Origin: CAZEAN01 sp964510225
GTDB lineage: Bacteria > Planctomycetota > Planctomycetia > Isosphaerales > Isosphaeraceae
DNA: 5,312 nt
Assembly (NCBI GenBank): GCA_964510225.1
Contig: CAZEAN010000224.1
Location: 1-5,312, forward strand
Direction: 5' to 3'
Shown here: positions 1 through 5,312 of the stretch, in pieces
How positions within the stretch are numbered: position 1 is the stretch's first letter
Layout: the number at the start of each line of letters is the position of its first letter
The notes under the pieces: model-generated
Seen by the model: only the letters and a program-made list of their open reading frames with translations
What the model was told of the DNA's origin: nothing
Database searches by the model: none
Translations under genes and position numbers: made by a program

Positions 1-323
1 CCCGTCTGGAGGTGGCAGCGAGCCGGCGCGGTAGGAGCTTTAAAGATACGAGACCAGGGTGAAATCGACAAGATCGATCGAACGTTCAATAAGAATCCGA
101 GAATCTAAACGACCGGTCTCTTGATTCATGTACCATCGATTCCAGTTCAACCTATCGTTTTGATGATCAGTTGTGATTTCGGACCAAGCCCGGTGGTTAG
201 CTGAGATGGTCGCGGTCGATCATCCGACGGAGATTCAGGTAGACCTTTCCAAATGCGTTTTCTGAACATAAATCAGAGTTGGTAGTTCTGCCCTCCCACA
301 CAACAAGCGAACTAGTATTGACG
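1..323. other. Upstream region of the carotenoid operon, no supported gene
   Basis: About 320 bases precede the preferred crtI start. The first 35 or so bases are noticeably more GC-rich than the rest, which could be the end of an upstream gene. Forward frame 1 stays open from the window edge to a TAA at 106-108, but its translation shows no family motif. The remainder is AT-richer, with several GATC/CGATCG-type short palindromes such as GAACGTTC at 80-87. I could not find a -35/-10 pair good enough to call a promoter. Any promoter for the crt operon should nevertheless lie here, because the following genes have no other leader. Confidence 0.5.
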
Positions 324-1871
324 ATGAGCATTGAAATCGCTGAAACAGGTACAGGAATCAGAATTCAGAAACCTGGTGAGCAACCACATGCCGTGGTCAT
401 CGGCAGTGGATTTGGTGGGATTGCGGCAGCGATTAGGTTGCAGGCGAAAGGCTATCGGACAACGATCCTCGAAATGCGCGATCAACCAGGGGGACGAGCG
501 TATGTTTATGAGGATCGGGGATTTATTTTTGACGCCGGTCCAACAATTATCACCGTCCCGTTCATTTTTGATGAATTAGCGGAAATTTCGGGTAAGAAGC
601 TGGAAGACTATGTGACAATCGTCCCTTGCGATCCGTTTTACCGGATCTACTTTCATGAGGGTTCTACCTTTGATTATGTGGGGGATCCTGAGCGTTTTGA
701 GTCCGAAGTCACCAAGCTTAATCCCAACGATTTGGAAGGTTATCGCGCGTTTGAATCCTACACCAAGCGCGTATTTGATCGAGCCTTCACCGATCTCGCC
801 GGACATTCGTTCCACAGTATCGCCGAGATGGTTAAGGTAGCCCCAGATCTCATCAAGTTGAGGGCAGAGCAACCAGTCTACAGGAGGGTCTCTCAGTTCA
901 TTAAAGATTGGCGACTCCGGATTGCACTCTCCTTCGAACCATTACTGATCGGGGGTAATCCGATGAAGTCATCGTCGATCTACGCGATGATTCATTACCT
1001 CGAGAAGACTTGGGGGGTTCACTTCGCAATCGGCGGAACCGGTGCACTCGTTCGAGGACTTCTCCGGATGTTCCAAGACATCGGTGGGTCAATCGAATTG
1101 AACGCCAGAGTCGATGAGATCGAAATAGATCAGGGTAGGGCAAGGGGCGTCCGACTCACCGATGGTCGTCGGTTCGAAGCAGAGGTTGTTGTTTCAAACG
1201 GCGATGTTGCTAACACTTACCGCAAACTGATCCGTCCTGAATATCGGAAGAAATGGACTGACCGCCGCCTGGAACGGATGCGTTATGCAATGAGTCTCTT
1301 CGTCATCTATTTTGGAACAGATCGAACGTATCCTCATTTGCCTCATCACGCGATCATCTTAGGGCCGCGCTATGAAGGACTGCTCCGCGATATATTTGAT
1401 CGCAAAGTTGTGGCCGACGACTTCTCTCTCTACCTCCATACACCGACTCGGACCGACCCCAGCCTTGCTCCGGAAGGTTGCGAGTCGTTTTATGTGCTCA
1501 GCCCGGTTCCTCATCTTGATGGTGGGCAGGATTGGGACGCAATCAAGGAAGACTACGCTGATCGTATTCTTAAGTCACTCGAAAAAGAACACCTCGTTCC
1601 CGACCTCCGAAAACACCTCGTCACCAAACGGATCTTTACTCCCAAAGACTTTGAAACCGAGCTAGACGCGTTCAAAGGAACGGCGTTCCAATTCGAACCT
1701 GTCCTCACACAATCGGCATGGTTCCGACCTCACAACAAAAGCGAGGATGTCGACGGACTCTACTTCGTCGGCGCGGGGACTCATCCGGGTGCTGGGCTAC
1801 CCGGTGTTGTGAGTAGTGCCAAGGTGCTCGACCACTGGATCCCATCCGTAAAACCAGGCTCAACAAAATAG
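324..1871 (+). CDS. crtI: CrtI-type phytoene desaturase (carotenoid desaturase)
   Basis: FAD-dependent, probably membrane-associated desaturase that introduces conjugated double bonds into phytoene (or a C30 analogue) to give a coloured acyclic polyene. From ATG 324 the protein is 515 aa, usual for CrtI. It shows the N-terminal dinucleotide-binding motif VVIGSGFGG (residues 25-32), the ribose-binding glutamate E50 followed by PGGR (55-58), and the DAGPTIIT segment (70-77). Near the C-terminus is the family signature VGAGTHPGAGLPGV (482-495). The frame is open further up to a TTG at 279, but ATG 324 fits the family length better and leaves a normal short N-terminal tail; neither start has a strong Shine-Dalgarno. 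The neighbouring synthase and hydratase support the role. The number of desaturation steps and the C30 or C40 substrate cannot be read from sequence; CrtN or CrtD-like activity is the main alternative. Confidence 0.93.
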   Translation: MSIEIAETGTGIRIQKPGEQPHAVVIGSGFGGIAAAIRLQAKGYRTTILEMRDQPGGRAYVYEDRGFIFDAGPTIITVPFIFDELAEISGKKLEDYVTIVPCDPFYRIYFHEGSTFDYVGDPERFESEVTKLNPNDLEGYRAFESYTKRVFDRAFTDLAGHSFHSIAEMVKVAPDLIKLRAEQPVYRRVSQFIKDWRLRIALSFEPLLIGGNPMKSSSIYAMIHYLEKTWGVHFAIGGTGALVRGLLRMFQDIGGSIELNARVDEIEIDQGRARGVRLTDGRRFEAEVVVSNGDVANTYRKLIRPEYRKKWTDRRLERMRYAMSLFVIYFGTDRTYPHLPHHAIILGPRYEGLLRDIFDRKVVADDFSLYLHTPTRTDPSLAPEGCESFYVLSPVPHLDGGQDWDAIKEDYADRILKSLEKEHLVPDLRKHLVTKRIFTPKDFETELDAFKGTAFQFEPVLTQSAWFRPHNKSEDVDGLYFVGAGTHPGAGLPGVVSSAKVLDHWIPSVKPGSTK

Positions 1872-2795
1872 ATGCAGGCCACTTCTCGGACTCGTCTTAA
1901 CGTTCATAACGATCACGAAGCGTTGATTATCCGTGGGAAGCGGTACTGTCGGGCAATTACCAAAGAATATGCTAAGTCGTTCTACTTCGCATCGCACTGC
2001 CTCCCCCGCGAACTCCGGCAGCACGCGTATACAATTTATGGATTCTGTCGGTGGGCTGACAATGCCGTGGATCAGGCTCGAGATCCGGATGATTCCCAGA
2101 GGCGCTTGAATCAGGTACGGTCGGCGTTGAGCCTTGCCTACTCTAGTCGGGGGGCGACGGCTGGAATTCTCGCGTTTCGACGGACCGTTTGCGATCGCCA
2201 GATTCCCGAGGAGTATTTCCGTGATCTCCTGGATGGAATGGCGATGGATTTGACTGTCAATAGTTACGAGACCTTCGAAGACCTGGATCAGTATTGCTAC
2301 CGAGTTGCCGGCGTTGTTGGCTTGATGATGACTCGGGTCTTCGGCTATCGTCACGAACGTTGTTTCCAGAATGCCATTGCTCTCGGACGCGGCATGCAGT
2401 TGACAAACATCCTCCGGGACATCCGTGAAGACCTCAAACTAGGTCGAATCTACCTCCCCGCCGAGGATCTTCGGGCATCAGGTGTCACGAGAGAGCAGCT
2501 GCAAGATGGAAGAGTTGACGGATCTTTCCGTAGACTTATGCGCTTTCAGATCAATCGGGCCCGAGCCGCTTATCGTGAGGCAGAGCAGGGAATCGATGAT
2601 CTCTTAGGGTCGTCGAGCCGGCTTACGGTCCGGGTCATGAGTCGCGTCTACGGCGCGATTCTTGATGAGATCGAACTGCTCGACTTTGATGTCTTCAGAC
2701 ATCGAGCCCGGGTCTCTTCATCGAGGAAACTCCGGCTTCTCGCTCTGTGTCAGGTTCATTCCTGGCGTGATGATCTCCGACTCGCTTGGCATTGA
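1872..2795 (+). CDS. crtB: CrtB-type phytoene synthase
   Basis: Head-to-head prenyl transferase that joins two GGPP molecules into phytoene, the entry step of carotenoid synthesis. At 307 aa it has family length. Visible motifs are the SFYFASHCLP segment (36-45), the first Asp-rich motif DNAVD (63-67) after GFCRWA, YCYRVAGVVG (141-150), and the second Asp-rich motif in NILRDIREDLKLGRIYLP (179-196, Asp 183 and 187). The Asp pairs bind the Mg2+-diphosphate. YCYRVAG and the second motif look more like CrtB than like HpnC, HpnD or squalene synthase, but a dehydrosqualene (CrtM-like) C30 activity is not excluded. The first motif has Asn where many relatives have a second Asp (DD or DE), while both outer aspartates remain. 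ATG 1872 follows the crtI TAG with no gap and there is no clear Shine-Dalgarno, so translational coupling to crtI is likely. Confidence 0.92.
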   Translation: MQATSRTRLNVHNDHEALIIRGKRYCRAITKEYAKSFYFASHCLPRELRQHAYTIYGFCRWADNAVDQARDPDDSQRRLNQVRSALSLAYSSRGATAGILAFRRTVCDRQIPEEYFRDLLDGMAMDLTVNSYETFEDLDQYCYRVAGVVGLMMTRVFGYRHERCFQNAIALGRGMQLTNILRDIREDLKLGRIYLPAEDLRASGVTREQLQDGRVDGSFRRLMRFQINRARAAYREAEQGIDDLLGSSSRLTVRVMSRVYGAILDEIELLDFDVFRHRARVSSSRKLRLLALCQVHSWRDDLRLAWH

Positions 2796-3891
2796 TGAAA
2801 TCAGGTTCCTCGTGACAAGTCTTGCAACGAATACTGGGCTCGATCCCGATCGCTTCTTCAACCTCGGTACTCCAGGTTCACATGAGTGGTGGTATTTCGA
2901 CGCTGTCAGCGATGATGGTCTCGACGCGGTCGTCGCGATCTTCTTCGTCGGAATACCATTCGACCCACGCTATGGAGTCGCTGCACTGCGGCACTCCAAG
3001 AACCCAGCGCGATTCCCGGCCCCAGACCCCTTGGATCATATCGCCGTTAGTCTCAATTGGTACCGGTCCCGAGGAGCCACCTGGAAGCGGTCCGGTCGTG
3101 GTAAACCACTCCCTCGTGTTCAAGGATATTCGCTTCGTTCCTACGGGCGATCCGACTTCTCAATTCAACCAGATCCATTTCGGATTCAAGTAGATCAGTG
3201 CCACGTAAGCCGCGACGCGACGGGCTATAAACTCGTTGCCTCGGTTCCCGATCTTGAATCGAATCGAACGTTCACGATCGACCTCAACTTCCGGCAGGCT
3301 CCCCAAACAGAGTCCTTCGAACTCAATCTCGGAAGTTCGGAGGCACCTCATCATTGGATCCTCGCGGCAGCGGATTGTCGGGTTGAGGGATCGCTATCGG
3401 TTGACGGCAGCAACGGGCTTGAACTGAAGTTTCAAGGCCGGGGCTATCACGATCACAATGCCGGCGCCGAGGAACTCTCACTAGCCATGAAGCGTTGGGA
3501 ATGGGGGCGTTGCCACACGGACAATCGGGCCGAGATTTATTATCTCGCTGAGCCTCGAAAAGGGACGCCACAACAGCTCTGGATCTCGTGTGTCGACGGC
3601 AGACCCGAGGTCCGGACTTCGGCGACCTTCAAAGGTATCCAACCTTGGAATGAAGGTACGGGCTCGACTCATCTGGGTGCAATCACCTTCGAGGACAACG
3701 ACGGTGGTCGGTTTGCACGATGGACAGGCCATGCCGTTGACTCAAGCCCATTTTACCGTCGCTGGCTCTCTGAGTTTCGGGCTCCGGGCGCGCGAGCGAA
3801 TGTGCTCGGCATCAGTGAGCTGCTGAACACGAGGTGGCTCAACAATCCGTTGGCGAACTGGATGATTGACTATCGCTTGAAGCGGAGCTAG
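2770..3891 (+). CDS. crtC: CrtC-type carotenoid 1,2-hydratase
   Basis: Predicted cofactor-independent hydratase that adds water to the psi-end double bond of an acyclic carotenoid, giving a 1-hydroxy end group (the hydroxyneurosporene synthase family, CrtC). The 373-aa product from ATG 2770 has the typical two-lobed lipocalin-like layout. Near the N-terminus is SHEWWYFDAVSDDG (37-50) followed by a hydrophobic strand VVAIFFVGIPF, matching the WWYxDAxSDDG start of known CrtC proteins. DPLDHIAVSLNWY follows (86-98). In the second half are GRGYHDHNAG (223-232) and WEWGR (243-247). Many CrtC/AttH-type relatives read DHNWG, so Ala 231 is unusual. The start overlaps the crtB end by 26 bp; the frame is open up to TTG 2662, but that would overlap crtB by over 130 bp, so ATG 2770 is preferred (GTG 2767 and GTG 2812 are alternatives). 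Position behind crtI-crtB strongly supports the role; exact substrate unknown. Confidence 0.85.
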   Translation: MISDSLGIDEIRFLVTSLATNTGLDPDRFFNLGTPGSHEWWYFDAVSDDGLDAVVAIFFVGIPFDPRYGVAALRHSKNPARFPAPDPLDHIAVSLNWYRSRGATWKRSGRGKPLPRVQGYSLRSYGRSDFSIQPDPFRIQVDQCHVSRDATGYKLVASVPDLESNRTFTIDLNFRQAPQTESFELNLGSSEAPHHWILAAADCRVEGSLSVDGSNGLELKFQGRGYHDHNAGAEELSLAMKRWEWGRCHTDNRAEIYYLAEPRKGTPQQLWISCVDGRPEVRTSATFKGIQPWNEGTGSTHLGAITFEDNDGGRFARWTGHAVDSSPFYRRWLSEFRAPGARANVLGISELLNTRWLNNPLANWMIDYRLKRS

Positions 3892-3906
3892 CGAGAGTTC
3901 TTGAAA
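3892..3906. other. 15-bp gap between convergent genes
   Basis: The crtC stop (TAG, ending 3891) and the lipoprotein stop (minus strand, at 3907) face each other across 15 bases. There is no hairpin with a T-run in either direction, so the two transcripts probably end inside each other's 3' coding regions or by Rho. Confidence 0.7.
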
Positions 3907-4602
3907 TCATGCTTCCTGGTTAACGGCTAGCGTACCGAGCGAAACTTCGACCGGATTGTTCGAACCTTCGGGACGAGAGCCGCTTGGGAAAATCCAGATC
4001 AGTGCGACTTCATAAGTCGCGCCGCCAGCTTCTTGCTGAAGCGTGTAAATCTGAACGAGCGACCCATTCGGGGCGTTTAAGGTTTGCACTTCATAATTAA
4101 TTGCCCCTCCGTCAACCCGAGGTCGGATTGGGATGCTTACAGATTCAGGAGCTGTTGCGGAAGCTCCACCACCAAAGGCTAGATCGATGATGGCTGCCAA
4201 GTCACTTCGAAAGTCACCCCGTTCCGCAGGAGTTTCACCTTCGTTATCTTCATCGCTTTGTCCACCTTCTCTCCTTGCGAGCACATGAAGTTCCATGCCG
4301 CTCCCGCCATCACCTCGGTTTTCGAAGGAGTTGGCAACCTCGAAGTATCCTGGTGGAAGGTTTGCGACTAAGGAGAACGGTCCTGCTCGACGGAGTTCTA
4401 GGGGAACTCGCAACACCATTCGATGAGTGGCAAAGTCACCAGCTTCTGGCAGCTTTAAAGACTGGTCGAGGACGATTTCGTCTTGGAGTTGCAATTCCGT
4501 CTTCTGGATACGATCTTCATAACCGCTATAATTGCAACCCGTTAGCAGCAGCATCGGATTAAAGAAGAGAAGAAGCGCTGCTGTTCCCGAAAACCGTCTC
4601 AT
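3907..4602 (-). CDS. Predicted lipoprotein of unknown function
   Basis: I do not recognise a family for this 231-aa protein. It begins with MRR, then a hydrophobic stretch (about residues 7-20), then the lipobox L-T-G-C with the lipidated cysteine at 23, so it should be exported and anchored in a membrane facing the periplasm or outside. The mature part has no further membrane segment. It alternates short beta-like stretches (for example MVLRVPLEL at 62-70 and YEVALIWIF at 197-205) with an acidic Gly/Glu/Asp-rich loop (about 113-130) and a Gly/Ala/Ser-rich loop (143-153). ATG 4602 has GAGG six bases upstream, which supports the start. It lies downstream of, and in the same direction as, the S24-like gene across a 136-bp gap, and converges on crtC with 15 bp between stops. 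Nothing ties it to carotenoids apart from position. Confidence 0.85.
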   Translation of the reverse strand: MRRFSGTAALLLFFNPMLLLTGCNYSGYEDRIQKTELQLQDEIVLDQSLKLPEAGDFATHRMVLRVPLELRRAGPFSLVANLPPGYFEVANSFENRGDGGSGMELHVLARREGGQSDEDNEGETPAERGDFRSDLAAIIDLAFGGGASATAPESVSIPIRPRVDGGAINYEVQTLNAPNGSLVQIYTLQQEAGGATYEVALIWIFPSGSRPEGSNNPVEVSLGTLAVNQEA

Positions 4603-4608
4603 GCGAAA

Positions 4609-4612
4609 CCTC
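4609..4612 (-). promoter_or_regulatory. Shine-Dalgarno of the lipoprotein gene
   Basis: Read on the minus strand, GAGG lies six bases before ATG 4602, a standard ribosome-binding spacing. It is the clearest Shine-Dalgarno in the window next to the one before ATG 5179; the carotenoid genes show none of comparable quality. Confidence 0.6.
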
Positions 4613-4654
4613 GATCGGAGGAAAGTGCGTCAAGAAGCAAGAGATCTCATAGAA

Positions 4655-4670
4655 CAGACGATGGCGTCTG
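4655..4670. repeat. Perfect 6-bp inverted repeat in the lipoprotein leader
   Basis: CAGACG, a 4-base spacer (ATGG on plus), then CGTCTG form a perfect stem about 53 bases upstream of the lipoprotein start. In the minus-strand transcript it would fold into a small hairpin followed by TTCTAT. That could be a weak terminator for the S24-like gene, a leader hairpin, or a protein-binding site. A separate 8-bp palindrome, GAGATCTC, lies at 4641-4648. The stem is short and the T-run poor, so its function is uncertain. Confidence 0.4.
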
Positions 4671-4699
4671 AGGTCCATAATTCAGTGAGAATTGGATTG

Positions 4700-4728
4700 A
4701 TGGTCCGATTCCATTGGACTGTTGTCAA
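4700..4728 (-). promoter_or_regulatory. Possible sigma70-like promoter for the lipoprotein gene
   Basis: On the minus strand a perfect TTGACA (4728-4723) begins 10 bases after the stop of the S24-like gene. With a 17-base spacer the -10 position reads GACCAT (4705-4700), only three of six matches to TATAAT. The location just before a gene with its own 5' leader is sensible, but the -10 is weak, and a six-base match is expected by chance now and then. Confidence 0.2.
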
Positions 4729-4738
4729 GTAGCCGCGA

Positions 4739-5312
4739 TCAAGAATTGGCACTTGCCATTTCTACCTGAGGTGCATGATGAGTACACGACCAGAGGACTC
4801 GATAGAAACGCGCTTCGTTGGTTTCTTCATCCTCAGGGTCGATCGTCAACACCGACTGATCCGCCGACGAATTCTCAGCACGGAGAAGGATGATCCGACC
4901 CGCTAACTGCAAGCGGCGAACGTATCGTTCATCACCGATCTGAGTAACGACTAGAGCCCCGTCGAGTTCCTCTGGTGATTCTGGTTCACCCGAATAGCCG
5001 ACGACCGCTCCGTCTGAGAGGATTGGCAACATATCATCTCCCAGAACACGGAGAAAACGTGTGCCTTCTTGAATCCAATCACGCCGGACAAGGAGACCGG
5101 TTTGGGACGATTGCGCCTTGGTCGCAGTATCTGATCCATTTGAGGTCGAGGTTTCAGTGTCGACCCGGACCATGACCATTTCCCGCTCCAAGAACTGACT
5201 CTCTCCGTCGGAGCTATGTTGTATGGCCGCAGCCTCTGACATAAGACCGTCGTCCGCAACCACTTCTCTGAGGGCACCGGGCGAGAACTCAAGAAGTGAA
5301 AGTGCTCGACTG
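4739..5312 (-). CDS. S24/LexA-fold protein lacking the catalytic dyad, 5' end probably cut by the window
   Basis: The C-terminal part resembles the S24 (LexA/phage-repressor C-terminal) fold: FLRVLGDDMLPILSDGAVVGY (residues 70-90 counted from GTG 5263), then DGALVVTQIGDERYVRRL (101-118), a strand RIILLRAEN (123-131), and a closing FYRVLWS. In active members the first motif reads GDSM with the nucleophilic Ser, and a Lys lies in the VKRL position; here these are Asp 77 and Arg 116, so self-cleavage is not expected. A Ser/Thr/Gln-rich linker (37-55) precedes the domain. The frame has no stop up to the right edge, with LEFSPGALREV just before GTG 5263, so an upstream part, perhaps a helix-turn-helix as in XRE-S24 repressors, may lie outside. 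Alternative internal starts are GTG 5263 (174 aa), ATG 5242, and ATG 5179 (146 aa), the last with GGAG at good spacing. DNA binding is unproven. Confidence 0.7.
   Translation of the reverse strand, partial: SRALSLLEFSPGALREVVADDGLMSEAAAIQHSSDGESQFLEREMVMVRVDTETSTSNGSDTATKAQSSQTGLLVRRDWIQEGTRFLRVLGDDMLPILSDGAVVGYSGEPESPEELDGALVVTQIGDERYVRRLQLAGRIILLRAENSSADQSVLTIDPEDEETNEARFYRVLWSCTHHAPQVEMASANS
5186..5189 (-). promoter_or_regulatory. GGAG before an internal ATG of the S24-like gene
   Basis: On the minus strand GGAG lies six bases upstream of ATG 5179. If used, the product would be a 146-aa protein consisting of little more than the linker and the S24-like domain. It may equally be a chance match inside a longer coding frame, since the frame stays open to the window edge. 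Confidence 0.3.

Noticed and set aside
78..88. 11-base match TCGAACGTTCA shared with 3264-3274 inside crtC
   Set aside because: It is built around a GAACGTTC palindrome in TCGA-rich DNA; two copies, one in coding sequence, are best seen as chance.
1..108. Forward frame 1 open from the window edge as the end of an upstream gene
   Set aside because: Only 35 codons with no motif; other frames are also partly open, so no frame can be chosen.
40..129. Small minus-strand frame (29 aa from ATG 129) in the upstream region, open further upstream to about 220
   Set aside because: No Shine-Dalgarno, no recognisable motif, very short, and such an open stretch can arise by chance.
279..323. TTG-initiated 15-residue extension of crtI
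   Set aside because: Adds an atypical tail before MSIEI, TTG is a rare start with no Shine-Dalgarno here, and ATG 324 gives family length.
1860..2354. Long minus-strand open frame (164 aa) opposite crtB
   Set aside because: Lies fully antisense to a clear phytoene synthase and has no motif; such antisense frames are common in this codon usage.
2662..2769. Upstream extension of crtC into crtB from TTG 2662
   Set aside because: It would overlap crtB by more than 130 bp, and the residues do not look like a CrtC N-terminus.
3887..3932. Two GCTAGC copies around the crtC/lipoprotein junction as a terminator stem
   Set aside because: GCTAGC is itself palindromic, the loop would be over 30 bases, and no T-run follows.

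Overview
The window (about 5.3 kb, GC in the low-to-mid fifties by eye, many TCG/CGA/GAT codons) looks like a chromosomal stretch from a Gram-negative, probably environmental bacterium. The codon flavour, weak or absent Shine-Dalgarno sequences in the carotenoid genes, a lipoprotein of unknown family and an S24-fold regulator-like protein would fit a planctomycete (Pirellulaceae-like). No rRNA or other phylogenetic marker is present, so this placement is inference.

Layout: positions 1-323 hold no gene I can support. Positions 324-3891 are a tight plus-strand carotenoid operon of three genes. The first is a CrtI-type phytoene desaturase, the second a CrtB-type phytoene synthase whose ATG directly follows the crtI stop, and the third a CrtC-type carotenoid 1,2-hydratase overlapping the crtB end by 26 bp. 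Only 15 bp further on, two minus-strand genes converge on it: a 231-aa predicted lipoprotein of unknown function (3907-4602) and, upstream of it, a LexA/S24-fold protein (4739 to the right window edge) that lacks the expected catalytic Ser and Lys. The 136-bp gap between these two carries a short perfect inverted repeat and an 8-bp palindrome.

How the genes work together: CrtB condenses two prenyl diphosphates head to head (GGPP to phytoene, or FPP to a C30 analogue). CrtI desaturates the colourless product to a red acyclic polyene. CrtC hydrates the terminal psi-end double bond to a tertiary 1-hydroxy group. The predicted product is an acyclic hydroxylated carotenoid. No prenyl diphosphate synthase (crtE), 3,4-desaturase (crtD), cyclase, or glycosyl- or acyl-transferase is present, so precursor supply and any later decoration must be encoded elsewhere. 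I see no mobile element, CRISPR array, tRNA or rRNA, and no clearly novel system. The points most worth a second look are the minimal crtI-crtB-crtC arrangement, the altered DHN motif in CrtC, and the degenerate S24 protein.
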